Shown here piece after piece: positions 12,405 through 22,217 of a stretch of DNA of 64,000 nt (positions are counted from its first letter, which is position 1; each line of letters starts with the position of its first letter). The notes beneath the pieces were generated by a model. The model was not told the origin of the DNA. It ran no database searches and was given only the letters and a program-made list of their open reading frames with translations. Made by a program: the position numbers and the translations under genes. The stretch is taken from NCBI GenBank assembly GCA_028829895.1, contig CM054183.1, positions 70,679,071-70,743,070 on the forward strand, in the 5' to 3' direction. This DNA comes from Sinotaia quadrata (taxonomy: Eukaryota > Mollusca > Gastropoda > Architaenioglossa > Viviparidae).

Positions 12405-12790
12405 ACGTCACCTAAGTAATGGTTATGCTTATTATTAATTAATTAATTGTCCATAACTAATTACAAGTGACGAGAATCTTTATTTATGTTATTAATAATT
12501 CTCCAGCACACACCAATCGTTTCTCTCACTTGGCGGATATGCAGGAACTGTAAGCGTTTCTCTCTACCACAACGTTAAAGACAAACATTTGCCGTCACAC
12601 AATATTTCTGTAGTTGGAAAACATATTAATAAAGGAGAAGATAAATCCGTTTTTAAATCTATATTTAACAAATCTCCATCCACCCACTTTCTTCTCCAGC
12701 ATAATGTTATCCATATGACTAAAAAGATCAATAAACTTAACAATAAATTTATTAAATCAACAATAAAATATAAATAATTATAACAAATAC
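12405..12790 (+). mobile_element. Dispersed repeat B, copy 2
   Basis: In order: TTATTAATTAATTAATTG, ACAAGTGACGAGAATCTTTA, TAATAATTCTCCAG, CACTTGGCGGATATGCA, AACATTTGCCGTCACA, then CCATCCACCCACTTTCTTCT and AATAAACTTAACAATAAATT. The same ordered blocks occur at 50.94-51.30 kb (plus) and, reverse-complemented, at 18.06-18.44 and 63.73-63.96 kb. No coding capacity is evident. Confidence 0.8.
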
Positions 12791-12849
12791 AACAAAAACG
12801 ATTATTTGTATTAATATTTCCACAAACTACATTAAAATAATTTTAATAT

Positions 12850-13045
12850 CTTATATTTTAACTCACATTGCAATAGATTAGTATCAATATCTATACAGTC
12901 TTATATCCTAACTCACAATGCAATAGATTAGTATCAATATCTATACAGTCTTATATCCTAACTCACAATGCAATAGATTAGTATCAATATCTATACAATC
13001 TTATATCCTAACTCACAATGCAATAGATTAGTATCAATACCAATC
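12850..13045. repeat. 50-bp minisatellite, ~4 copies
   Basis: Unit TTATATCCTAACTCACAATG then CAATAGATTAGTATCAATAT. Starts at 12,901, 12,951 and 13,001 fix the period at 50. It is one of two arrays lying between B copy 2 and A copy 1. Confidence 0.95.
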
Positions 13046-13254
13046 ACTGGATAGTCCTTATCAGAGAACAGAATAAATTGGTATATTTTGATGATAAGCG
13101 CTAATAGCTTCTTTGTAACCTGGTATAGATAAATCCACAATAGTTTTTTTCACACGCTTTTCATAATAAAGTCACAAGCTTATTGTTCACATCAATGTCA
13201 CGTGTTTGTTTCCATCCACAAATTGTAGAACACCGATTCGCTGCAATTCTCTCA

Positions 13255-13735
13255 AGACTAATATGGCGCCCTGCAGTATTAGCTCCCTCAAGCAAACCAA
13301 TATGGCGCCCTGCAGTATTAGCTCCCTCAAGCAAAACAATATGGCACCCTGCAGTATTAGCTCCCTCAAGCAAAACAATATGGCACCCTGCAGTATTAGC
13401 TCCCTCAAGCAAAACAATATGGCGCCCTGCAGTATTAGCTCCCTCAAGCAAAACAATATGGCGCCCTGCAGTATTAGCTCCCTCAAGCAAAACAATATGG
13501 CGCCCTGCAGTATTAGCTCCCTCAAGCAAAACAATATGGCGCCCTGCAGTATTAGCTCCCTCAAGCAAAACAATATGGCGCCCTGCAGTATTAGCTCCCT
13601 CAAGCAAAACAATATGGCACCCTGCAGTATTAGCTCCCTCAAGCAAAACAATATGGCACCCTGCAGTATTAGCTCCCTCAAGCAAAACAATATGGCACCC
13701 TGCAGTATTAGCTCCCTCAAACAATGGTAGCAATT
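13255..13735. repeat. 39-bp minisatellite, 12 copies, CpG-containing
   Basis: Unit AATATGGCGCCCTGCAGTAT then TAGCTCCCTCAAGCAAAAC. It carries two palindromes, GGCGCC and CTGCAG. Some units read GGCACC instead (the change expected from methyl-CpG decay), in contiguous runs rather than scattered. Four frames stay open on both strands because 39 is divisible by three. Those 174-223 codon frames are not genes. Confidence 0.97.
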
Positions 13736-14250
13736 TCCAGTAACTTCCTTGTACCAGAAATTGCTCAATGTTGTCAGCATCCTTTGCCTCATCAACGGAG
13801 TGCAGTGTATCCATTACACTTACACATTGCACTAGATACCTCTCGTGTCTATCATAGTACTTTATAATTAGTAAACCAAGAGATTCAGATAAACAAGGAA
13901 AGGTTGTTTTTCAACATTAAGCTAACGGTAGCCATTCATGACCGGACTTCTTGCCACACCAAATTCAAGTGATTAAACAATAGAATTCTCTATATCAGGT
14001 AAACTTTTTATCTCAGCCCATTTGCATAAATCTTAACCATTGGATAATAAAAACATCCAGTTAGAAATAGTTTGCATTGCATCATTAATTTCTAGCATAT
14101 TCTCAACTGGAGTATTTACTCCAACTCTTACACTTATAAAAATATCATCAAAAGGAGTATCCAAGATCGGGTCACTTCAACAATTTAACAATTTATATAA
14201 CAATTAACTTCAGAAATAAGGAGATTCAAATTTACTCCAATACACTCTAT
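13736..14250 (-). mobile_element. Dispersed repeat A, copy 1
   Basis: Read on the minus strand it gives GGAGTAAATTTG, then GTGACCCGATCTTGG, then GTTGAGAATATGCTAGAA, then AAATGGGCTGAGAT, then GAATTTGG..GGCAAGAAGTCC, then CAATGTGTAAGTGTAA and ATTGAGCAATT. The 44.03-45.01 kb copy has the same order on the plus strand. Its inner end runs straight into the 39-bp array. Stops and shifts interrupt every frame. Confidence 0.8.
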
Positions 14251-14279
14251 TATGATATTCCATTATGTTCTATTCTATT

Positions 14280-14375
14280 CTTTTGTATTCGTCATGCTAT
14301 GTTATGTTACGTTAAGTTACATTACATTATGATATATTATATTACGTTACGTTACATTATATTATATATTTCATA
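14280..14375. repeat. Degenerate TTATG/TTACG short repeat
   Basis: A run of loosely repeated GTTAC/ATTAT pentamers (ATGTTATGTTACGTTAAG). Confidence 0.6.
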
Positions 14376-14819
14376 ACTTCTCTCTATAGGGAGAACACGC
14401 TAGCTGGCTATTAATCACATTTCATCATTTCTCTGTATAGAAAAAAACCCACGCTAGCTCATTATAAAAACATTTCTCGACACAGGTGTACAGACGTAGG
14501 CTATTATATGACGTTTGTTAAACCATACGCTACCAATGACTGACTCAGCACGAACTGTACTTTGAAGTGCCGGAGGCACTTTTTCTAGTGACTGTTCAAG
14601 AATAAATAAACACATTATCGAACAACGCCCAGAAAAAAATAGAAAAAATAATTAAAAACTAACAGTGAAAACAATCAAGAACAAGAACAAATCATTCAGT
14701 GCTATTAGAGCAGTGTTTGGTGAGTAATGAATTATTTAGAAATAAAATTAACTGATACTTAAATGGCGCTGTTCTTCACTATTTTAAATTTTAAATGTGC
14801 TTATTAATTATTAAATCAG

Positions 14820-15015
14820 GTTTTACTTATATGTATCTTTATTTATATTTTTGTGTTCATGTATGTTTATGCGTTTATTTATTTGTATGTGTTTATTTAT
14901 TTGGCATGTTTATTTATATTTACGTGTTTATTTGTGTTAATATATGTTTATTTATATTAATTAATTATTTATATTTATATGTTTTTATATGTTTAGTCAT
15001 GTGTATCTGCTTATT
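14820..15015. repeat. Degenerate GTTTATTTAT-type repeat
   Basis: Imperfect 14-18 bp units (TATGTTTATTTATATT). The 80-codon Y/L/F-rich frame over it is a by-product. 14,376-14,819 is unique sequence with no gene seen. Confidence 0.7.
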
Positions 15016-15039
15016 TATGTTTATGTATACCATTTGATA

Positions 15040-15264
15040 ACAATTTGTGACAGAGTAAATTTGCCCCATACTATTTTAAATTTAAATTGTTATATAAATT
15101 GCTAAAGTGTCAGAGTAACCCGATTTTGGGCACTCCTTATGGTGATATTTTTGAAAGTGTCTGAGTTGAAGTAAACAGTTCGAGACAAGACTATTCTAGA
15201 TTGCTGATGAAAATGAGTCGGTTTCTATTATCCAATGATTATTATTTATGAGAACGGGTGTTGA
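15040..15264 (+). mobile_element. Dispersed repeat A, 5' part of copy 2
   Basis: Carries the first half of repeat A: GACAGAGTAAATTTG, TTGTTATATAAATTG, AACCCGATTTTGGGCACTCC, and ATTATCCAATGATTAT. It breaks off near 15,265. The second half of the same repeat resumes near 16,845, so about 1.58 kb appears inserted between them. Confidence 0.75.
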
Positions 15265-15288
15265 CCCCTCCCACAAATACGAATATCT

Positions 15289-15486
15289 ATGACAGGACAA
15301 CAATTGAGGACGTCACTTCCGGTAGCCCTTACAAGCCCCCCAGAGGATCAGCTCCTCACATATATGACAGACACAGGACAGACGTGGACAGACTCAAGAC
15401 TGATACCTACGGACGTCATACTAGAAGAAAATGATAATGAAATTGACACAACAATAGATGAAAATTTAACAAGAAGCTTTATATAA
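15289..15486 (+). CDS. Short open frame, possible exon or ORF remnant (65 aa)
   Basis: A 65-codon frame with coding-like composition: a polar T/P/S-rich first half and an acidic end (EENDNEIDTTIDENLTRSFI). A second frame, offset by one, is also open from about 15,251 to 15,437 and ends in a basic tail. Only one can be real, and neither matches a family I recognise. It lies at the start of the insertion inside repeat A, so a decayed element frame is as likely as a host exon. Confidence 0.18.
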   Translation: MTGQQLRTSLPVALTSPPEDQLLTYMTDTGQTWTDSRLIPTDVILEENDNEIDTTIDENLTRSFI

Positions 15487-15666
15487 ACAATCAAAGAAAA
15501 AATAATGAAAATAAAAGAAAAACAATTATTAAAATGATTCCAATGACAGGTTACAATGATGATTTTTTTCTAATCTGATTCAGAGAATTAATAGCCTACC
15601 CTACGAATGTAACTTGTTATTCATTGTAACAGTTCTCTTTTCTTATATCTTTCCCATTCTCTGCAG

Positions 15667-15810
15667 GAATCACAACTCTGTGAGTTAATCCATGCACTCG
15701 TTTTTAATGCTTCGGTTTCCAAGTACTTAACTCAAAGTCCCAAAGTGAAGATTCAGTACAAAGCTGTCTCACAGCGTCCAACACACAATTCTTCAAGTGG
15801 CGGTTTGTAG
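15667..15810 (+). CDS. Candidate terminal exon (47 codons plus stop)
   Basis: A strong 3' splice-site-like sequence (polypyrimidine 15,633-15,662, then CTGCAG) precedes a frame open for 47 codons to TAG at 15,808-15,810. Residues have varied, non-repetitive composition (start ESQLCELIHALVF, middle YLTQSPKVKIQYK). There is no Met, so it could only be an internal or terminal exon. No family recognised and no partner exon identified. It lies within the inserted block, so it may be transposon-derived. Confidence 0.2.
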   Translation, partial: ESQLCELIHALVFNASVSKYLTQSPKVKIQYKAVSQRPTHNSSSGGL

Positions 15811-16844
15811 ATGACCAATGCTAGCTCCGCCCCTTTCGACTTTGCCTCTACTGCAAAGTCTCTGCCAACTATCATTAGGTGCCCTCATATAACTGATCAG
15901 GTAGTCAGGTGACCTGATAATTCTGCAATTTAATAATGCAATGTAAGAGACGACTACAATTTAAAGTATTCAAGTGTCAATGACTATTAATTTCTCTATG
16001 CGCATTGACACTAAGCTGAAAGGAAAGATGTGAATTAATGATACATAAATATATCTTCAAAATATTCTATTATCGTTACACAAACTGTTAACTAAAGATT
16101 TAAGAATTAGTCAAAGATGTCTTTTCTCCCATTCTGCAAAACCAAGAAGAATCCAAACATAATTTGCTTGGAGTACACAATTAATTCCTCAATATTTGTA
16201 CTCCGTTGAATCTTTCTAGACTTTATATCCAAACAGTATTTTCTTCAAAATAACAGACCAAAATTCTGGGACTCGCCTCTTTTCACAGAAGAAGCAAGAT
16301 TTGTTCTAAGCAGAGTGATGAGGACTCTTTAGGTTCCTCTATATAAAGGTTTTTCCATCCTATAATGTGTTTCTTTGAAATGACCTATTCTATGCCTATG
16401 CTGGTTTATGATGACATGCGAATCTCCAATTTCTAACTCACGAAACTCCAATTACTGGCCTTTCCTGTGGTCTAGATAATATTATCCCCTTCCCTCTCCT
16501 CATTCACGAGCGAGTTTCCACTGTGAACTCTACTTGTCTGTGATAGTTGGCCTGAGCTTCACTATTCTTCAAGCACATATTTCTATCTGACCAAAGTCAT
16601 GGCCCAGGTCGGGTTACAGGGATGAAAAGATACATTTAATCTGACTCCATACTCTAACTTCATATAGACTTATGTTCCAACAAACACTCTGTTAGGTCTT
16701 GGGGTGGTTTGGATAACTATGTTAAATGTTTGTACTAGGCTTTCCTGTACACCTTGTGTATCTAGGTTTTATTCATTTTTGTTATTTATTTTTAAAATGT
16801 TAGTTGATGTGAGGCCGGACAAAGTTATGCCTTCACCTGACAAC

Positions 16845-17565
16845 AAGACTAGCCAATGGGCTAAGTTTAAGGAGTTCACTTGCTGTAGAAAATTCTGCTA
16901 AATAATCACTTTTAAATTTGGAGTGGAAAGAAGAAATCCAGCTTTGAAAGGCAGTCATTAGTGTGATGGTGAGTAAAACTGATGGTCAAAAGAGAATACA
17001 CTTAGATACATTTCATGCATTATCACTATTGATTTGCTATACTTATGAAGAGATGAACAAAGTGAAGTGACTTTTATTACTATAAGTGTTGAACTAGGCT
17101 GTTCACATGTAGTTTGCTAAGAAAATGTGACATTGTTTGATATGCTATACTTATTGTGGCACGTGTGCATCGGGCTAATGATTATCATTACAGGAGTTAT
17201 ATTGTGATGAACAGGAAACTTAGGTTTGCTCCTTAATTATATTTTACAGGGAGCAAGTGGCTTTTTAACTTTTGAGTTTTGACTTTTGAGTTCACCTTGA
17301 GTCTTGTGTGTTGAGTTATAAGCTTCAAGTTCACATGTTCACCAGTTATAAACCTGAGTGATGAGGAGACATGGAAACCTCTGTTGTTGTGTGTGTAAGC
17401 ATAAGGGAGTACACTACACACTTTTGATGTATCAGAGCAAAGTATGCTAGGGACATTCTGGAAAATTCTAGTACATTGAAGCTATCAGAATTATAGCAAT
17501 TGTGTTCTACTTGAAGGAACAGATATGGTGAGCAGAGCATTCAAGTGGTTCAAGAGGAAAGTCTG
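16845..17565 (+). mobile_element. Dispersed repeat A, 3' part of copy 2
   Basis: Resumes repeat A at AGCCAATGGGCTAAG, with a GTGAGT block (16,970s), TTTCATGCATTATC, TATATTTTACAGGGAGCAAG (17,238-17,257), GTGTGTAAGCATAAGGGAGT and TTCTAGTACATTGAAGCTAT. Each has a counterpart in order at 44.27-44.90 kb. GTGAGT and TTTACAG resemble splice signals in both copies, hinting that A derives from a transcribed, spliced sequence. All frames are broken. Confidence 0.75.
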
Positions 17566-17726
17566 TGTCAATGTTTTCCATGCATGTGGCGGGAGACGTG
17601 TTGACATGCAGACATTGTGACATTATGACATTGTTACAAAAGCAAGTGAAGGACTGACAAAGCAGTGATTAAGCCAGGTTCTGTAAAAGATTATATTAAC
17701 CTACCTCTAATAATTTGAATTGACTC

Positions 17727-17945
17727 TACAGGGTGGCCCAAAAGTAGGTTTACAGTTATCACGTAGACTATTTATTTGAAACTAGAACAGTGATGCAATG
17801 GTGTTCTTGGTATGGATATAAAGCTGTTTATGTAAGTTAGATTTATACTCTGAGGAATGCTTTATATTGGTATTACTAAGCAAGTAACTTCAACAATATA
17901 AAATGTAGTTTAATAACTGTAAACCTACATTTGGGCCACCCTGTA
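17727..17945. mobile_element. mariner-like MITE, 219 bp
   Basis: Perfectly placed terminal inverted repeats of 33 bp at 17,727-17,759 and 17,913-17,945, differing at one position, beginning TACAGGGTGGCCCAAA on each side. The outermost TA is the dinucleotide target used and duplicated by Tc1/mariner transposases, and the end sequence is typical of mariner elements. The 153-bp interior has no open frame, so it depends on a transposase encoded elsewhere. It sits between repeat A and repeat B where other composites carry minisatellites. Confidence 0.88.
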
Positions 17946-18059
17946 TTGTTGAATTGTAATTATATATTTTTTGAGACAGAGAATGACTGTAATGTAAAAT
18001 TATCTGGACATGAGTTTGTGGACTATTGATGTCAAGTAATCTATTTCACTGTAATTATC

Positions 18060-18440
18060 ATATGTATATTTGATTGTTCATTAATAAATTTATTGTAAAA
18101 TTTATTGATCTTCTTATGCCTATTGATAAATCTTATGATGGAGAAGAAAGTGGATGGATGGGGGCTCGCTAAATATGGATTAAATTAGGATTTGTCTGCT
18201 TTGGTAAGATGTTTTTCATTCTTGGAAATATTATGTGACCATAAATGTTGTTGTGGAAGAGAGAAAACGTTTACAGCACCAGCATTTCTGCCAAGTCATA
18301 GGAGGATCAATAATAAAATTATTGTTCTCATCGCTTGCAATGGGTTAGGAAAGATTAATTATTAATAATTTTCATTAACTAAGTGGCATGTCCGTCACAC
18401 AGTTATTTTGCTTGTCGCCGACCAATTATATTTAATTGTA
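18060..18440 (-). mobile_element. Dispersed repeat B, copy 3
   Basis: On the plus strand: AATAAATTTATTGTAAAATT, ATTGATCTTCTTAT, GGAGAAGAAAGTGGATGGAT, GGGGGCTC, AATATTATGTGACCATAAAT, GAGAGAAAACGTTTAC, TTTCTGCCAAGTC and CATTAACTAAG. This is the reverse complement of the 12.4 and 50.9 kb copies and matches 63.7-63.96 kb directly. Conservation ends at ATTAACTAAG-G, which seems to be the true outer end of the unit. Confidence 0.82.
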
Positions 18441-18594
18441 ACACACTGTAAGGTAAAGATCGGGTGTGTGCAATTTCCAACATACTTAATATAAACAAAT
18501 TGTTCTCACAATTATTACAGTGAAACAGTTTTCATGTCACTGTATTTCGTTATTGTTGTGTTTCAGTATTTATGGCTGTTAAGGTAAACTTCTT

Positions 18595-18810
18595 TTCTTA
18601 TATGCAGTATATAGTATATTACTGTAACATCACTAAGTATATACAGTACATGGAATAATGTAACATCACTAAATGTATGTACATGGTATATTTATGTAAC
18701 ATCACTAAATGTATGTACATGGTATATTAATGTAACATCACTAAATATATGTACATGGTATATTAATGTAACATCACTAAATGTATGTACATGTTATATT
18801 AATGTAACAT
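18595..18810. repeat. 36-bp minisatellite, left part (interrupted)
   Basis: Unit TGTAACATCACTAAATGTAT then GTACATGGTATATTAA. The array stops abruptly at ATGTAACAT (18,810) and resumes at 19,954 after a 1.14-kb insertion. Confidence 0.92.
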
Positions 18811-19953
18811 AACACCGCCACCCTTATCTCTGAATGTGGGTGGTGGTTAGTCGACTTGCATAGATGTTATTACAAATCCACACACAGAATAACAAGATGG
18901 TTATTTGGCTCGAATTTTATTCTGCCTGTAGGTTACATGTTGCCAACATGTTTGCATGTGTGATTGTGAACGGGTAAGGGTGAAGTGTAGACAGCGCAGA
19001 CAACACAACGTGTAACAACGACCACAACCACTCTTTCAAAACCATAGACAGGAAAAGTCTCAATATCAAAATATAAATTCATATTTATTGACCTATGGGT
19101 TTCCTCTCACACGTTGGTTAGTCAGCCATCCACAACTCACACCCGTGGGGTAGGGGGAAAGAAAAGAAAGAAAACACCCCCATCCAGCACACAACACCCC
19201 CATCACACCCCATCCAACATGCACGTAGTCTCAAATCTTGCTGACGAATTTTCTGACTGTCCACACTTTCCCCGTTAGTGCATGATATCAAATTCAAGTT
19301 TACACCTTTTGTGTTGACATAAATTTCCTGTCAGTGCTTGATATCAAATTCAAGTTTACACCTTTTGTGTTGACATAAATTTCCTGTTTTACCTACCTAC
19401 TCAGAGCACACAACCTACCTCAGAGCATCACTTATTTTTATTTTTAAAACTGCGTTACCACGGTGACTCATCACCACCTGTCAAGCAAAGAAAGGGTTGT
19501 ACACACAGACAGTCACATATAACTATAACAATATAAATCTCAACTTTCAAATAACTCAAAATTCTACTTCAACAAACAGTTTCACAATAACAATAGAAAT
19601 TACTATCAACATTTTATAGTGGTGATTTTTAAAACAAATTACATTTCAAAACTCAGATCCGGGTTTCCTCACAGAGAAAATTAGTATCTCTGTGATCTTT
19701 CACGTTCCCCATACATGGCACCAATTATTGTTTTGGTGTTGCTGACAACAGAGAGGTAAATGCATACGTCCTTGAAAAAATAATCACGTTTTCCCCCCTA
19801 CTGGTACGAACTTCAACAAAATTTATCTCTTTCTCAACTAACGTTTCCACACTCAGATTTTACATTGTTGACAAAATAGTTTGATTGTTTCGTTAACCAT
19901 TTAGAGTTATATAGAGAAAAAAATTAAAACAATATTCTCCCATATCCGTGACA
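18811..19953 (-). mobile_element. LTR-retrotransposon-like fragment inserted in the array
   Basis: Interrupts a minisatellite that continues on both sides. Read on the minus strand it begins TGTCACGGATATGGGAG (19,953), as many Metaviridae (Ty3/Gypsy-type) LTRs do. About 225 bp later an AAAACA end is followed by ATAAT and TGGTGCC (19,718-19,724), resembling an LTR end plus primer-binding site. The opposite end has a purine-rich AAGGGTGGCGGTGT (about 18,812-18,825) like a polypurine tract, but no second LTR. No gag/pol frame is visible, so it is a non-autonomous or deleted element. Family assignment is inference. Confidence 0.45.
19270..19390. repeat. ~57-bp tandem duplication inside the LTR-like fragment
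   Basis: Two copies containing GATATCAAATTCAAGTTTAC followed by ACCTTTTGTGTTGACATAAA. Confidence 0.85.
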
Positions 19954-20100
19954 ATATACAGTACATTAATGTAACATCACTAAATATATGCAGTACATGG
20001 TATATTCATGTAACATCACTAAATATATGCAGTACATGGTATATTCATGTAACATCACTAAATATATGCAGTACATGGTATATTAATATAAAGTCTCTAA
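19954..20100. repeat. 39-bp minisatellite, right part (interrupted)
   Basis: Continuation of the 18.6-kb array with a 39-bp unit, which adds a CAG (ATATGCAGTACATGG versus GTATGTACATGG). Left and right segments therefore belong to different subtypes, and the insertion lies near the subtype boundary. Confidence 0.9.
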
Positions 20101-20171
20101 ATTTAATAAGTGGGAATGAACGGCAACACTAACCAATATTTTATATCAGTATTAAAAAAGTGTTTTTCTTT

Positions 20172-20176
<5 letters not shown>

Positions 20177-20208
<32 letters not shown>

Positions 20209-20212
20209 CGTG
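20177..20212. repeat. (GT)n microsatellite
   Basis: GT run with a GTGCGTGCGTGT tail. Confidence 0.96.
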
Positions 20213-20284
20213 TATAATCTACCACTTTTCTCAGGACCCGTGAAGCACATTTGATAAAAGGACAGTCTTCCAGTATTTGTAACA

Positions 20285-20710
20285 TACCCATTTTAGCTTT
20301 ATTTCCGAAATTCTAATTATTTATTAATGCATAAATACATTTCATATTTTATTAAAACACTATAACACATTTCATATTTTAGCTTTATTTACGAAATTCT
20401 AATTATTTATTGCTAGTTAATACATAAATACATTTTATATTTTATTAAAAACACTTTAACACATTTCATATTTTATTAAAACACTTTAACACATTTCATA
20501 TTTTATTAAAACACTTTAACACATTTCATATTTTAGCTTTATTTACGAAATTCTAATTATTTATTGCTAGTTAATACATGAATACATTTTATATTTTATT
20601 AAAAACACTTTAACACATTTCATATTTTAGCTTTATTTACGAAATTCTAATTATTTATTGTTAGTTAATAAACACATTTCATATTTTATTAAAAGCACTT
20701 TAACACTTTA
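20285..20710. repeat. Higher-order array of two alternating AT-rich units
   Basis: A short unit (AACACATTTCATATTTTATT, ~30 bp) alternates with a longer one (AGCTTTATTTACGAAATTCT then AATTATTTATTGCTAG), giving a composite of ~120 bp repeated three to four times. Confidence 0.85.
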
Positions 20711-21153
20711 CTCAGTCTTTTATAATGTGTCCAGCTTATCGACTGATACACGGAATGAAAGAAAAGTGTGTTATTCGTTACGTACAGCGACTGATAACGA
20801 AATGAGTGTGTTACTCGTTACCTACAGCGCCCACCCCTCACCCCACCCAACAAAACTACCGAGGCGACAGGAAACAAAGAAATTCAGTTCCAAATGCCAA
20901 GCCAAATCAGGAAATAGAAATATCTTAATTCGGCCTTAATCTACATTGATTTGTTTCGCAGGTTTTGTTTACCTGGTCGCGGTACTAGAAGTTACCGCTA
21001 ATGAACAGCAAACAATTCATCACGTGCCATGTGAACGATCGGATCTGAGTTGTTTTCAGTATATATACACGTCGTCAACCCAAAGTCAAAAGGTTAAAGT
21101 AACATCAACTTAGTAATACAATAAATAAATCAGTAAAGTTCACAACTTTTTAG

Positions 21154-21438
21154 TCATTTTACGCACATTGAAACCATGTATCTACCACACTGTCCGTGGG
21201 GATAGCGACCTAGCTGCACCAGTACATTTATTATGTCCATGGTTTGTTGATATTTATTTACAGCATACAACAGTAACACGTTCTCAATAACTTTCGTGTA
21301 GGTCACGACTTTCCTGTACATTTCCAAAGGCGTGACCGAAGAAAGACTGTCAAGAGCGTGACAAGTGGTAGGCCTACTCATTACCAGCTCGCATATCTCT
21401 AGCGTACGCGAAGACAAACGAAATATGAAAAGGTGCAT
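21154..21438 (-). CDS. Open frame of unknown status (94 aa)
   Basis: A 94-codon minus-strand frame in the less AT-rich block upstream of the candidate 5' exon. Composition is varied and non-repetitive, with four cysteines (ICELVM, TTCHAL, GQCGR, SMCVK) and a hydrophobic patch (VIENVLLLYAV). No family recognised. It could be an exon, a divergent upstream transcript, or chance. Confidence 0.2.
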   Translation of the reverse strand: MHLFIFRLSSRTLEICELVMSRPTTCHALDSLSSVTPLEMYRKVVTYTKVIENVLLLYAVNKYQQTMDIINVLVQLGRYPHGQCGRYMVSMCVK

Positions 21439-21679
21439 AACTCAAGTCAGCGGTAATCTTTTTCCTTTTCCCTTCACTCTAGTCTTTTCTTCCGTTTGTC
21501 CCCTACCTTTTTCTTTCTCCCACTCTCGGCGCGTAGCATTTAACTGATCAAATTCCGATCACTGACACACCGTTCGGAGCAGTTGCTGCCATCTAAGTCT
21601 TGGTTAGCCTGACGCCGGGCGTGAAAGGGCTTCAGTGTACCGTTAGCTGTGATTCTCTCGAGACTTGTTCTCGTTTCTT

Positions 21680-21860
21680 GCGCACTTTTTTTCCTTACCT
21701 CAGCACTGCGGCTTTCGAAGTTTTCATCTAGCTGTGCTGTGTCGGACTTTTCGCTCTGATCATCTTTTTTCCTTACCTCAGCACTGCGGCTTTAAACATA
21801 TTTTGTCGAAGTTTTCATCTAGCTGTGCTGTGTCGGACTTTTCGCTCTGACCATCTTTCA
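21680..21860. repeat. ~90-bp imperfect tandem duplication in the candidate 5' region
   Basis: Two copies containing TTCCTTACCTCAGCACTGCG and GTTTTCATCTAGCTGTGCTG. The second has a 16-17 bp insertion after GCGGCTTT. Confidence 0.9.
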
Positions 21861-22148
21861 CCTGTGGGACACCCAGTCTTCACAAAAACAGCGTGAAGAA
21901 AATTTTTTACAACTTAAAACTAAAATATAAATTTGTTCTGAGTTCAAGGCACGTAAGACCACTGGTTGGCCAATTCTAGTGACAGTCAGAAGTTTGTTTG
22001 TACGTTCTATTCAGGGTCGGCACAAATCTGGGTGGGTTTTCTGACGGCAAGACCTAAACTAGCCGTGGTGAGAAGGTAGTGATTTCTGGATCTAACCCTA
22101 GCTCCTGGTGAAAAGAAAGGTCCGCACGCGAGGAAGAGGCTAAAGATG

Positions 22149-22179
22149 GTAAGTGACGTATTAAGTAGATAGTACCATG

Positions 22180-22217
<38 letters not shown>

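Larger units (their letters stand above)
15265..16840. mobile_element. 1.58-kb insertion of unknown type within repeat A
   Basis: Defined by comparison: A copies at 14.0 and 44.2 kb join directly where this block sits. It starts close to GTGTTGACCCCTCCC and ends close to CTTCACCTGACA, loosely TGT...ACA as in LTR elements, but I find no clean long terminal repeats or target duplication. It holds two short exon-like frames (15,289-15,486 and 15,667-15,810). Class undetermined. Confidence 0.4.
20940..22148 (+). promoter_or_regulatory. Candidate promoter and 5' exon ending ATG/GTAAGT
   Basis: This block is less AT-rich and richer in CpG than its surroundings. A TATA-like TATATATACACG lies at about 21,060. 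The right end reads GGCTAAAGATG immediately followed by GTAAGTGACG: an ATG (22,146-22,148) abutting a consensus 5' splice donor, the form of a first exon whose start codon closes the exon. No downstream coding exon could be identified in the 1.5 kb before the pseudogene, so the host gene would extend beyond. A chance donor is possible. Confidence 0.3.

Noticed and set aside
13161..13832. 223-codon minus frame and three companions
   Set aside because: Same artefact over the 39-bp array at 13.25-13.73 kb, with ends drawn from repeat A.
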